From Cryptomeria japonica (lineage: Eukaryota > Streptophyta > Pinopsida > Cupressales > Cupressaceae): a stretch of DNA of 64,000 nt. Under the pieces are notes generated by a model that saw nothing but the letters and a program-made list of their open reading frames with translations, was not told the DNA's origin and searched no databases. Where the stretch lies: assembly GCF_030272615.1 (NCBI RefSeq), contig NC_081405.1:20847047-20911046 (forward strand), read 5' to 3'. How positions within the stretch are numbered: position 1 is the first letter of the stretch; each line of letters opens with the position of its first letter. Position numbers and translations under genes: made by a program. Positions 22,205 through 34,826 of the stretch are shown piece after piece.

Positions 22205-25195
22205 ACTCTTCTAAGTAGAGTAGTAGAATTACCAAATATCAAGGACTTTCATCCTTAGATTTTGTTATTCATGAAGACCATCATTGCAAGGAAAGAACAT
22301 GTAGATTGGGGCACTATTATAAGTGTCTGCCTACACGAGTAGGTACTGAGAGTTTAGTCCAATGCAAAATTCTACATGTTCTCACATTTGGTTTATCTTC
22401 TTGATACGTAGGCCACCTTCCCAATCTTGATCAAGAATGGTTCATTGAAGGATCCAAAATTGAGATTTTTAATGGATTATCCTTAGCTAACCCTTGAAAT
22501 AAATATTAAACAATATATAGTTGTCAATGATACTTTTACTTTTGAAATCATCAGAGCATCGGAGAATGATTTTACTAAGAGAATTTTAGTAGAAACAACA
22601 ATAGAGATACAAAGGTTTGGTAGCTATTTCATCCACTTTAAAACAATAATGAATATAAGGGTAGTAAGCTACAACAAGGAACCTTACAAGCTACCAAGGT
22701 ATCCCTGTGATAAACTGATTGTTTTGGAACTATGTAGATAACTTGGTTAAGCACATGAGATAATTGTAATCAATCACAAGTCTTGCTTGACCTTTCCAAT
22801 TAAGATAGGTGCAGATGCTTTCTTAGACATGAAGAATGTTGAGGCATTGGAGCTAGAGATTTCAACATACTCTATGCAATCTCTATTAGTGATTAGGGAT
22901 AGATTTGATCCAATTGGTAAGATCATCCAAATTATTAGGGAATATTTCAAACATGAGCCTAAAGTGGTAGACCATTTGAAAAATTGTGTTGACGATTACG
23001 AGGTGAGAGTAACGTATTTATGCAAATTGAACTTTGATTTAACTAATAAAGATGTAGGTATAATGATTCCTAAAGGTCTTGAAGATGATGAAAAGAGGTT
23101 GTATCCCTCTTATGAACCAAATAGAATTTCTAATATTCCTAAATTCAATATAGATCACTCTATTGATGAGGTTGTGGAATGGATGAACATGAAAAGGCTA
23201 TGGTCCAATGGATGAAGGAGTGGATTAAGAATTCATACCAAATTTATGATGTGCCTCAAATAGAAGTTCAACATGATCAACGATAAATAAGAACTTCAAA
23301 GAAGAAGAAACCATACTCTTCAATAGGATCAATAGGGACCTCAAAACCTATAGGCCCTGCAAGGCCAACTACCACCACATCCACTATTGAAAAGGAGTTG
23401 GAATAACATGTAGAGCTCCAAAAAGAAAAAGATGAGGGTTAAAAGTCACTCTAACAACCTCGAAGTTATAGAAGATTGAAAAAAGGACCTAAAAGGAAAA
23501 TATACATGGAATCTTCAAAGGAAGAGGAAGAAGTGGAATAATAACTTCATAGGAAGAAGAGATCAAGGATATGAGTTCTTCCTAAATAGGAATATGATGA
23601 GCCATTGATATAGATGAGGATATAAATTCTTTGAAGAAGCCTCCATCACCACCTAAAGACACAGGTGTTTCTTCATTAGCTCAAGTTGAGAAAGAAAAAG
23701 CTTTAGCCAAACAAGACCAACTTGACATGGTCAACATAATTGATGAAACACCATCAAAAAAAGAAGAAGAAATAGAAGCTCTTGAACAAGAGAATGAATT
23801 AGGCAATGAGAATGATGAGAAGCAAGTTGAGGAAGACCTTCATCAAGGTAATAAATAATAATAGGAGCAACAACAAGAAGAAAATCATGAACAAAATAAT
23901 GGAGAATATGAAGTTCGTACAAAACTTCATGAAGAAGAAGTTCCCCAATATCACCAAGAGGAGGAGATTCACCAAGATTGTAATGAAGAAGAGGAAACCT
24001 GTGGTGGACAAGATAAGTCACTTAGTGTTGTATTAGGACACTTCCCTACTTGGGTGACCCATACTATCCAAAGAAGACAAAGAAAACATAAGGAGCTAAG
24101 AGAAGAGGAATTATCAATGTTAGAAGAAGCTTTGAGGACACTTTAGAGTAAGAAGAAGAAAGCAAGAAAGGTGTCATATATAATACTGGATGAACAAGAC
24201 AACTAAAGGGCTCAAATATTCATTCCCTAGCAGACAAGACAAAAGATGAGTTGCAAGCAAAGGATTATCGTATGTAGGGGATTGATCTTAGTACATTGAC
24301 TAGGGATGGAGAAAAGTATTATTTGTATCTTGAGCAATAGACACATTTTTTGAATAATGTAGAAAGATGGAATGACAAAGGAAGAGCTTAAGAAATACAT
24401 CAACCATCTTGTGGGGTCGATAGATTCAACTACCCCTACAATGAGTTTGTAAGCATCCCTAACTAAGGACACGAGACTTTAGGATGTTGATGAATTTTTG
24501 ACAACAAACTACTCAATTGAAATAATCCCTCAAGTTATTAGGAAAGGATGTGATTAAAACAGTAATTAAAAAGTATCATTTCATCAGTGATAAATTGAGC
24601 TTATTAGAATAAATGTTGAGAGGAGAAGGTACAAACACCAATATAGAGGAAGCTATTCTTATGTAGGAGAATTAAATCCCAATTTCGACTAAAATAAAGC
24701 TTAAAGTGAATAAGAATTGCTCCATGCAACTATAATTGATAAAAAGAAAAGAGCTTTACCCTAAGAATGGATTAAGACTGTTAAGTTAGTTGTTTCACCT
24801 TACAAGAAGATCAAGGATACAATATTGCAGCATCATGAGACCACAACTAAGGTTCTAAAAACAACAAAGGAGTTTATTGACACATTTTATTGTTCATTTT
24901 GTGAAATACTAGATAAGGTTAACAAGCCAATGGCTATCATACAAGATTTCATGAAGAATTTGCACAAGTTGTGCACCAAGGAGAGTATTGATAGTTTAGT
25001 GTTAATGAAAGTTAAAATAGTGAAGATACCGGCAAAATTTAGTGAAATAAAAGAATTGAAAAGGAAAATAAGGGAGTTTGGGTTTACACAGGCAATTAAA
25101 ATCAAGTACATGAAGACTCCAAATTTAGAGGAATTGAATGATGTGAATTATGCATTTGCAAAAGCCTTTCCAAATGAAGTTGCTTATTTGTGAAG
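22205..25195 (+). pseudogene. decayed coding region of unknown family, probably part of a mobile element
   Basis: A long plus-strand stretch with protein-like composition across roughly 1000 codons in more than one frame. Recognisable regions in order: a leading part with ARKEHVDWGTI, YKLPRYPCDKLIVLEL and FPIKIGADAFLDMKNVEALE; a charged Lys/Glu-rich middle (about 23300-24200) likely to be coiled or disordered; and a tail with NKPMAIIQDFMKNLHKLC and ELKRKIREFGFTQAIK (24825-25195). None of it resembles gag, protease, RT, integrase, transposase or a host enzyme that I know. It lies just after the end of a copia-type LTR, which suggests an internal region, but I see no standard primer-binding site after that LTR. 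It is heavily broken. Confidence 0.45.
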
Positions 25196-25199
25196 AGAA

Positions 25200-26017
25200 C
25201 TCTTACATTTTGACCTGAAGGGGATGGAACACATGAGGTTTTAGAAGTTTTGCACTAACTAATGATTCAAATAAGATTTTGAGAATGTTTCCAAGTAATT
25301 CATCGTGATCACGGGTTTTGATCACACATTTGATAAGAAAATAATAGTTTTGGGTCGAGTCCAAGCTATATTTCATGGTTTTTTATGTTCCCAACTCTCA
25401 AATTTAGTTGCTGATTGAACTCCAACATCATTCCATGCAAATGAGACCACATAGGAAGCAAATAAAACCTTATAAATCATTCCCAAAATGTGTCATGTGA
25501 ACTGGAGTTCTTGATTGCAATTTTAGGGTCACAATTTATTTTATTTTATTTTTAGCTTAGAAATAAAGCACCTAGCTTTTGCATGAGTTATGAAATAGAG
25601 TAGACTCAGTTAGGATGTAGTTATATAGTAGTTTAATTCAAGTTTGACTTAGTTTTCATTTCTAGAGCACCCAATTATTTTTTTCATAACCCTAGCCACA
25701 AGATTAGCAACGTTGGATGTAAAAACTATATATGTAGATTTATTTTTGAAACTAAGGGTTCAAAAACTTCTTTTCTTACATTATAGACAAATGCTATACA
25801 CAATTTTTAGTGTGTTAACCTACTAGAAGTTGTGGAATTTTAAAACTAAATCAAAATCAATCTTTTTTTTTGGCATTTGAGTTGTTCAATTGTTCAACAA
25901 TGATAGATGTGTGATTTCTTTGCTCATTTTGGATTATCTTGTTAGATCTTAGATCTTGTGTGCCTTCACACAATTTCATCTCACTCAATTGCATGAGTAT
26001 GGCTTTGTGATTTATGG
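25200..26017. other. spacer, no gene seen
   Basis: Non-coding AT-rich sequence between the unknown coding relic and the Tat element. The last five bases (TATGG, 26013-26017) are the left target duplication of the Tat element. Confidence 0.5.
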
Positions 26018-27596
26018 TGTATGTTAGAAATGTGCTATCAACCTGCAAGAGGGGAAAACATCTCAAACATACACATGAAATATTATGTTAGAGGTTAGAA
26101 ATCAAAATTCAAAACCAAGAAGTTAGCTTGAAAAATGAAACTCTAAGCATGTCCCATGTTCCTCTATCTCTAAAGATTCTTAAGATTCAAGGTGGCTCTC
26201 ACTTGGAAGAGCACTTGATCTCTTGGATGACAACCTAGAGAACGAGATTTATGAGAATGATTTTAGGATCAAAATGGATGCAACTAAGATCCTAGTGAAA
26301 TGCTAAGATGAGATGATGAAGATGAAATGCAAAACTAGATGATTAAGATGCTAGATGAGTTCCAAATTGAAAGTTAAGATGATGCTAGATGAGTTAATTA
26401 AGCTATGTGAGTATGAAATGCTAGAAAATATGTGGAATTAAGCTAAAAGATGAGCTAAAATGAATCTAAATGCTATGAGATGGATGCTTGATGCTAATGC
26501 TTGGATGCTTGAAGATGACTTGGATGATTGAAGATGGAAAAATGAGCTCCTTAACCTACAAATTGACTATAATTTTGATGCACAAGATTGTTAGATTTTT
26601 GAAGAAGGAATGAGCTCTATTTATAGGAAAAACAAAGAAATGGATGGTTGAGATTGAGTAATCTCAACAAGGGCTAGGATTGAAAGTTATCAATCCATGA
26701 GAGGGATTCAATCCAATCCCAAGTTGATAAATGTCACCTTGAGAGGGCTTGAGAGGATGATAAACAAGCATCAGATTCTAAGCAAGCAATTAGGGATAAC
26801 CTCAAGGAGTGACATCATTGGATAATGTCATTAACCAGGGATGCATGTTATTACCCAAGAGGTAAACTCTTGTGCAACATGGGAAAATGGTTAAAGGGAC
26901 AACCATCATGGCTAAGGGGTGTGGGCTTGTAAGAGGCATTAAATGCCATTTGAAGACTTTGGAGACTAACTTTCTCAAAGAGGAAAACCATTAGTGGTTT
27001 ATGTAAGAGCCTTACATGTTTGGAAGACTCAACAAGTTAACTTGTTGAAATAGATAAAGTCTTAAATGCATTTTGAAGACTTTCTTGCAACTTTGGAGAA
27101 TTGACTCCCCCAAATTTAGGGAAAGGACATGATTAGGAGACTAGACATGATTAGGATGGGATTAGGAGGTTTCTAGAAGGATGATTATGGAGGCAAGTGG
27201 GAGATGTAGGAGAATGCAAGTGGGTGAGGGAAAATAGGATTTTTAGTTAAATTAAAATGATTTAATTTAGCCAAAAGGGATTCAACTTGCATTTGTAGGA
27301 TTTTGCAAGTGGAGGGCTTTACAAATAAATTTTGAATTCTTTATATGCAAAGGGATTTTCTAATTAAATGTGAATTTAATCAAAAGGGGAAAAAGGGATT
27401 TTAATCAAATAAATAAGATTTATTCAATCAAATGGCTAAGGGTACTTAATCAAACCTTAGTTTAATTAATAGGAGGCTAGAAGAATGAGATTTAATCAAA
27501 TCTTTAATCTAATTAAAAGGTCAATTAGAAGAATAGGGACATTAATTAAATGAATAAAATTCACTTAATTCATTGTGCAACTTTTAGGTGTCTACA
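26018..27596 (-). repeat. 3' LTR of the Tat element
   Basis: On the minus strand it starts TGTAGACACC at 27596 and ends in CATACA at 26018. It aligns along its length with 42977-44092 plus 52740-53133. A TATA-like CTATAAATAGAGC lies in the middle on the minus strand (near 26615). Confidence 0.88.
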
Positions 27597-27610
27597 TTTT
27601 GCCCCTCTTT
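27597..27610 (-). other. polypurine tract of the Tat element
   Basis: AAAGAGGGGCAAAA on the minus strand, directly before the 3' LTR start TGTAGACACC. Confidence 0.75.
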
Positions 27611-27639
27611 GAGTCAACATGTGACCACATGTTGATTCA

Positions 27640-28480
27640 AAGAAAAATGCTCAATTTGTCATCAAAATTTCTCGATATGATGATGTCACCAAAATTGTCG
27701 ATATGATTCCCTGGATATGAAAAACTGATTTTGATATGGAACGCTGATATGAAACTGATCGGTTGATATGAGACTGATGATGATGTCGATTTTCTATGAA
27801 GTTGATATGGAAATTGATTGGTCGATATAGAGTTGATATGAGACTGATAGCATTTCGATATGATACGTTGATATGGAATTGATTGGTCGATATGGAGTTG
27901 ATATAAGACTGATATGGAGATTCTTTATGATAATGATAATATGAGATTCATAATGAGATTGATATGGAGATTCAATATGATAATTCCCCCTCAGAAGATC
28001 ATTCGTGCATTAAAGGCATGAATGATCTCTCGAAAGAAGAAGAATATTATTTGAAAGATAGAAGAGTGGATAGTTGATGACATGCATGGGTTTGATAAGA
28101 TTGATTATATTGATAAGATTGATCAAATTGATAAGATTGAGATCAAGTCTAGTTTCAGGATTGACACCTCCTATATAAGACAAAGAAGATCAAAACGTCT
28201 GGTTTTAGGAACGATATATCCTATATAAGACCTGATCAAAACGTTTGGTTTCAAGAAAGATACATCATGTATAAGATATGATAGAATGGATCAGATGAAA
28301 TGGATTGATAGAATTGATAAGATTGAGATCAAGTATGGTTTCAGGAATGACACCTCATGTATAAGACAAAGATGATCAAAATGCCTGGTTTCAAGAATGA
28401 TATATCCTGTATAAGAACTGATCAAAATGTCTAGTTTCAAGAAAGATACGTCTTATATAAGACATAATAGATGGGAGTTC
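27640..28480. repeat. tandem repeats in the 3' untranslated part of the Tat element
   Basis: Two systems. From about 27640 to 27990 there are irregular short units built on GATATG (GTTGATATGG, TCGATATGGA). From about 28120 to 28480 there is a 186-bp tandem duplication: GATCAAGT at 28141 and again at 28327. Each copy holds three roughly 46-bp subunits with GATCAAAA, GGTTTCAAGAA and TATATAAGAC-like blocks. Such arrays between integrase and the PPT are a known habit of Tat/Ogre elements. Confidence 0.75.
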
Positions 28481-28886
28481 GATGAATGATGAAGATATAA
28501 AAGTGAAGAAAGATTCCATGATGATGCGAGAGATATGCATGTGAGATGTATCTTGAAAACGAGATGTACAATGTGAGATGTATGATTTTAAAATGATATG
28601 ACGATGATAATGATAATGATATGCAACCTAATATAAGATTAAAATGATATGCAACCTAATGCAAGATTAAGATGATAATGATACTGAAATGGTACTAATG
28701 CATTCTCGTTCCCAAATGTTTCTATCTATTTTGATCAAAGTGCCAGTGCTTCCTTTGTTTTCATCATTGGGCCTCCATTTGTTGAAAGTTGATACAAGCA
28801 TCATGGTATAATTAAACCATAATGACCTAAGTATAGCTTACATGGATTTTGATATTGCAAGATGACACAAGCATCGAGTTATAATT

Positions 28887-30503
28887 TGATAGACTTATGA
28901 AGCACTTAGAGGGGGGGTTGGGTGAATCAGTGACACCAAAACCAAAACTACTTTAAACATTGAACGGTAGATATACTTAACAAGTTTACTCAACACTATG
29001 CATGCAATCCAAAATGATATTAAATCATCCACAATAAGTAAAACATCCACCATAACAGAAGTGTTTATATGTGGAAAACCCAAATGGGAAAAACCATGGT
29101 GAGATGGGACTCACAAGTTAACTATCTACAGTAATAGGTAACTGGCCAGTTAAGGTCTACAAAAGTGCTATGCTAGGAGTGAATCCTGTTAAAGATCCCA
29201 AATCTCTGTATGGAGCTATACCCCGTTAAAGGTAGTACCTTGTTAGGAGTAACCTCAGTAGAGGATTTTTGAATCCAAACTAATGGATCACCTTGTTAAA
29301 GGATTTGTACAATGAAGCTTGTTAAAGCTTACCCGGTTAGGGGATTTGACTGTTGTAGTAATTAGAAAACAACAGGTGGTGTGATCTAGAAGTAGCACAA
29401 CTTGCTTGAATAGATCCTCTTCTGCACACTCAAAACTGCATCACCAACATATTCTGCAATGCCTTCAACAACTTAACACTTCTATCTTTGCATCAAATCA
29501 TCTCATATCATATCTCTAAAATAGTTCATCATAATGTCATTATATAGACATTTATATTTCATGTTGGCCTTAGAAATTATATCACAATTTCCTAGGTGCA
29601 GTGTATTTGGACAATCAAACATAACTCATCACAAATTACCGCCAAAATTTGTCGGTTAGGGTAACTCATCATACAATCAATGAATACTAGTTGGAACACT
29701 GATACTAGTTAGAGTTAATCATTTCAACATGTAAACCAATTGTCCTCCATTGCTTCTTTGATGGTCTCCACTGGATCTTCAAGTTGGTGTCAAGTTATTC
29801 CTGCATATACCGGTTGTCTACATGTACTGGTTTGACACTCTCTAAACCATCATAAACTAAACTTCGAATACTAGTTGCAATAAAAGTAACTTTTAGAAGT
29901 AATACTGGTAGACAATGTGAACATATGTGTGTGTACATGTTCCATCGATGACAACATATGAAGTCATTCATTACAATCATCATCAAGCCAACAATCTCCC
30001 CCTTTGGCATTGATGGCAACAATTCAAAAAATTTACAACTTTACAACTAAGTGTGCTTACAAAAATTGTACACATATATTTATACTCCTACTCCCCCTTA
30101 ACAATACATACAAATTTTTTACAACACATACATATTTCTACTCCCCCTTTGACAATTTTTTTTGGTTAGGGTAACTCATCACACAATCAATGAATACCGG
30201 TTGGAATATTGATACTGGTTAGAGTTAACCATTTCAACATGTAAGTCGATTGCCCTCCATTGCTTCTTTGATGGTCTCTGTTGGATCTTCAAGTTGGTGT
30301 CAAGTTATTCCTATATATACCGGTTGTCTACATGTACCGGTTTGACACTCTCTAAACCATCATAAACTAAACTTCCAATACCGGTTGCAATACAAGTAAC
30401 TTTTAGAAGTAATACCAGTAGACAATGTGAACATATGTGAGTGTACATGTTCCATCAATAACAACATATGAAGTCATTCATTACAATCATCATCAAGCCA
30501 ACA
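28887..30503 (-). mobile_element. collapsed copia-type element nested in the Tat element
   Basis: One complete LTR (28887-29993) begins TGATAGACTT and ends GCCAACA. A PPT-like TCTCCCCCTTT (minus-strand purine tract) follows at about 29995. After a 165-bp internal remnant comes the last 345 bases of a second LTR (about 30159-30503). Flanks TAATT and TAAGT look like a 5-bp target duplication with one change. Essentially all the internal coding part is gone. Confidence 0.82.
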
Positions 30504-30508
30504 TAAGT

Positions 30509-31389
30509 GAACCAAGACGACCTGAGTGTTGGTTGTGTAAAACAAACAAGAGTTAACCTTTGTCCCACACAAATCCTGAAATATCTTTAGTGATATGTTA
30601 CCCGATCATGTCGTAAGACAAATTTGCATAGTAGAAGGTTTCACTCCCAAACAGTAGACAAAGAAAACTTCACATTCCTTCCTTGCTTCTCTAGTCATTG
30701 AGACATCCTTGAGTCACTTAGGAGATATGATTTAAGCAAAAATTAACAACCATAAGTAAGCATGTATGCTATCGAAAATGTATTCTTGTCAAGTAAAACA
30801 TCTTGCAAATAGATCATTTGTTCAGTTCAAATTATTTCAATTCCTTGATGTCTAGCCTCTTGTATTGCTGTTGTCATTGTTGGTTGTTCTGATACTTGTT
30901 GTCTTGCTACGTGTTTGGTCTGATGTCGAAAACCCTTAGGCAAAATAGCCCCAACGAGGTCAGGATTTTTCCCCTTGCTGTTGATACTACTTTGATATGG
31001 ATATTTACACTGATCACCAAGCGATGATGGGATATGAGTCGGATAATTGATTCAAATAATCAAGGACAGTGACTACGCTAAGTATGTATGGGATAATGTT
31101 GTGTGTATAAGTGTTCTGTGATGGCTATGGGCTTAGATCAGATGGAGCCAAAGATGTGATGCGAGTATTGATAGATAGTGGAGTTGCTCTATCACAAATG
31201 GCACTTGTTGCCAGGTTTTCACCACTTGTTTTTATTGCACTTTTTGATTGTTTTCAATTTTTTTGTATTTTTCTTGATTTTTTAATTGTTTTGTGTCACA
31301 GGATGCCTGTTTTCTAGGTTTTCACCATAGTGACAATTTTTGATACTTTGATCTTTTTGCTTTTTTGCTTGATCCGTGCATTGGATGAC
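30509..31389. other. untranslated part of the Tat element between its 3' repeats and integrase
   Basis: The Tat sequence resumes after the nested copia element. I see no coding signal on the minus strand until the integrase tail. A short plus-strand frame (31111-31317) is unrelated and looks like chance. Confidence 0.5.
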
Positions 31390-32530
31390 TCAAGTGTAGA
31401 ATTTCTTCAGATGGATATTGTTGGTTGGATCGTCAAGCACGTCCCCTTCTGAATTTGATAATTGATATCCTCCCGATTCATAAGATGATATGATAACAAA
31501 GGGTCCTGACCAGTTAGGTTCAAATTTCCCTTTCTTTTCTTGATCTTGCTGATTCCGAGGATTTTCCTTTAGGACTAGGTCACCAATTTTGAAGGCCCTT
31601 GGGATGACCTTGTGGTTGTAGCTTCTGCACATTCTTTGCTGATATACCTTGAGATGATCAAAGGCACATTGGCGACATTCATCTAGCAGCTCGAGCTCTT
31701 GCAACCTATTGACTCGATATTCCTCATCTGGAATCAGGCCTTTTGATGACACCCAGAGTGATGGAATCTCTACCTCAATAGGTAGGATAGCTTCTGATCC
31801 ATACACCAATGAGTATGGTGTAGCTCCTGTAGGTGTGTGGATACTCATTTTATAGGCCCAAAGTGCAGGATTAAGCTAGGCATGCCAGTCTTTACCAACA
31901 TCATTCACTGTCTTTTTGAGGATTTTCAAGATTGTCTTGTTTGAGGCCTCTGCTTCACCATTCCCTTGTGGATAATAATGTGTCAAAAAGCGATGTTGGA
32001 TATGGAATCACTCACAAAGCTCTTGTACTTCCTAATTCTTGAAAGGTCTTCCATTATCTATGATAATGGAACTAGAGATGTTGTACCGACAGATGAGGTA
32101 ATTCAACATGAAGGAAGTTATCTATTTGTCGGTCATTGTAGTCAATGGAACTCCCTCAATCCACTTGGTGAAGTATTCGGTGGTTGTGATGATGAACTTG
32201 TGTCCATTCGACGAGGAAGGACGAATATTTCCCACTAGGTCGAGGCCCCATTAACAGAAAGGCCAAGATGTAGTGAATGGTTGCAACTCTTGCGCTGGTG
32301 CATGTATGAGGTTACCATGAATTTGACACTTAGGGAATTTCCTAGCAAACTGATAGGACTCTTTTTCCATTCTCGGTCAATAATATCCCATCCTTAATAG
32401 TTTATTGGCAAGAGTAGGACCACTCAAATGCGTACCACAAATGCCTTTGTGAAGCTCATGTAAGGCGAAGTCAGATTCGTTACGATCGAGGCATCAAAGA
32501 AGAGTACCATCAAGACCTTGGTGATAAAGC
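31390..32530 (-). pseudogene. integrase region of the Tat element
   Basis: In order on the minus strand: the zinc-binding start with HEAHKGICGTH and a later Cys pair, the catalytic core with WGLDLVG and FTKWIEGVPL, then the long tail TGATPYSLVYGSEAILP and FKIGDLVLK, typical of plant Tat elements. It inserts the cDNA copy into host DNA. Broken in several places. Confidence 0.85.
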
Positions 32531-32574
32531 ATATCAACGGTTAAGGTATAGCGGGCTCCTTGTTGGATAAAGCT

Positions 32575-33225
32575 TCATTTTTTGTTACAAGACAGTTCTG
32601 GTGGGAGGGTATTATCTTTGAGGTGGGCATAGATCTTCTCGTATAAGTGGGAATCGGAACCGTTTAGGGCACAAATGAATTGGGATTCCGAATTGTCATA
32701 GGCCGGGGAAAACAATTGCTCCACCAGGAATTCATAGTGATTCTGTTTATCTGGAATTTGTAGAAGCGAGACGATAGTGTCCATTGTGTCAACAACTTTA
32801 TTGTTTAGCCTTGGAATTTGATCAAATGTGATGTGTACAAAGTATTTCTTAAAATCATCCACCATGCGTTTGTACGACATCAACTTATCATATTTCATCT
32901 GATAATCATCATTAATATGATTGATAACTAATTGAGAGTCCCCATAGACTTTCAATTATGTGATTTTCCATTCCACGACTACTTTGATACATGTCACTAG
33001 AGCTTCATACTCGGCGATATTATTAGTGCACGAGAACATCAATTTGTAGGATCGCAAAATTGTGTGTCCTTCTAGAGTGACGAACAAGATACTGACACCT
33101 GATCCATGCTGTGTATAAGATCCATCAAAGTATAGGGTCCAGTGCTTTGGTGAAATAGTGAGCACATCCATATCTAGGAATTCCACCTGTACTCGGTGTT
33201 TTTCTAGTAGTGGTGCTTTTGCCAA
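32575..33225 (-). pseudogene. second (archaeal-type) RNase H of the Tat element
   Basis: WTLYFDGSYTQHGSG, then NNIAEYEAL, then VYGDSQLVINHI: the three acidic blocks of an RNase H separate from the one fused to RT. Presence of this extra domain between RT-RNase H and integrase marks the Tat clade. Broken in a few places. Confidence 0.85.
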
Positions 33226-33399
33226 TTGATTTTCTATTGGTTGTCCTTTGATAGCCCTCCATTATGTATACTGAATGTCAAACTCACTTAGGATCATGAC
33301 CCATTTTGCCAACCTCCCTGTGAGAGCGTTTTTACTAAGTAGATATTTTAGTGGGTCAATCTTTGCCACTAGCTTGATAGTATGAGCTAACATATAGTG

Positions 33400-34680
33400 T
33401 CACAACTTTTGGGAAGCGAACACTACAGCTAAGCAAGCTTTTTCGATGAAAGTGTAATTGAGTTCATAGCCATTCAATGTCCTGCTAATGTAATAGATGG
33501 CTCTTTCCTTTCCTGTTGAGTCTTCTTGTGCTAGTAATGCCCCCAGTGACACTTTTGTTGTTGATATGTAGAGGATGAGTGGATTTCCCGCTATTGGTGG
33601 TACTAAAATAGGTGGATTCATGAGATATTGCTTCAACTAATTGAATGATTCTGTACACTTGTCCTCCCATCTGAAAGGTACATTTTTATGAAGTAGATGG
33701 TTGAATGGGAGACATTTATCTGCCAATTGAGCAATGAACCTTTTGATAGATTGTAGCCTGCCTTGAAGAGATCATAGTTGACTAATGTTCCTTGAAGATG
33801 GCATTTCCATGATAGCCTGAACCTTTGCGGGATCCACTTGGATGCCTTGTTTTGATACAATGTAGACCAATAGTTTTTCGGATGTGACCCCGAAAACACA
33901 CTTTTTAGGATTCAATCTGACATTGAATTGTTCTAGTCGTTGAAAGATTTTATCTAGGATGTCCAGGTGTTCTGCTCTTGTGAATGATTTGGCTAGCAAG
34001 TCATCTACATAATCTTCCATAAATGTATGCATCATGTCGTGGAAGATAGTTGTCATCTCTCTTTGATAGGTTGCACTAGCATTTTTCAAGCCAAAAGGCA
34101 TGACGTTCTAGCAACATGTACCCCATTGACATGTGAATGTAGTTTTATCCTGATCTTCTAGAGCTATCTTGATTTGGTAGTAGCCAGAAAAACCATCCAT
34201 GAGGGATAGCATTGTGTGCCCTGTCGTTAGATCAATAATGGTGCTGATAGTTGGTAAAGGAAAGTCATCCTTCAGACAAGCCTTGTTGTGATCCCTGAAG
34301 TTTGTACTAATCCTGATGCTTTTATCTGGTTTGGAGACCGACACAATGTTAGAAATCCATTCGAAATAGTCTATAGGTCGGATGAATCCTACATCCAGTA
34401 ACTTCTTCAGCTCTGCTTTGATCAATATGGTGACATGTGGGTTCATCTTCCTTAGTTTATGTTTGACATGTTTAGCTCCAGGAGCGATGGACAAGTGATG
34501 CATGATGAGATTTGGATCTATCCCTAGCATGTCTGCATAAGACCAAGAAAAGTTGATTTTCTTCTCCTTGAAGAATTTGACAAAGGCAGGTTTTTCTTTT
34601 TTTGTTAGTGATTCTGCCAGATGTATGGTTCTTGTTGCTGCTTCAGTGCTAATATTTATTAATTGAGTTGGTTCAATCAA
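33400..34680 (-). pseudogene. reverse transcriptase and first RNase H of the Tat element
   Basis: Minus-strand motifs in order: FRDHNKACLKDDFPLP, MLSLMDGFSGYYQI, MPFGLKNASATYQR, MEDYVDDLL (the YVDD catalytic block), then the RNase H part with ISTTKVSLGALLAQ and ERAIYYISRTL. Gypsy-type spacing. Broken in several places. Confidence 0.9.
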
Positions 34681-34826
34681 GATGGGTGATCTCTCCTGGT
34701 AATGTTCAAGAAGAGTGTCAAGTCTCTCATCTTCAGGTGCCTCAAAGAGTTTTCACTATCAGATACTTCCTTCATTTTTACTTTTTTGTGATCTAATACT
34801 GCCACTAGATGGTTTTCACCCTTAGA

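Noticed and set aside
23731-24036. Minus-strand and alternative-frame reading of the acidic region
   Set aside because: Mirror of the Lys/Glu-rich codons of the plus-strand relic.
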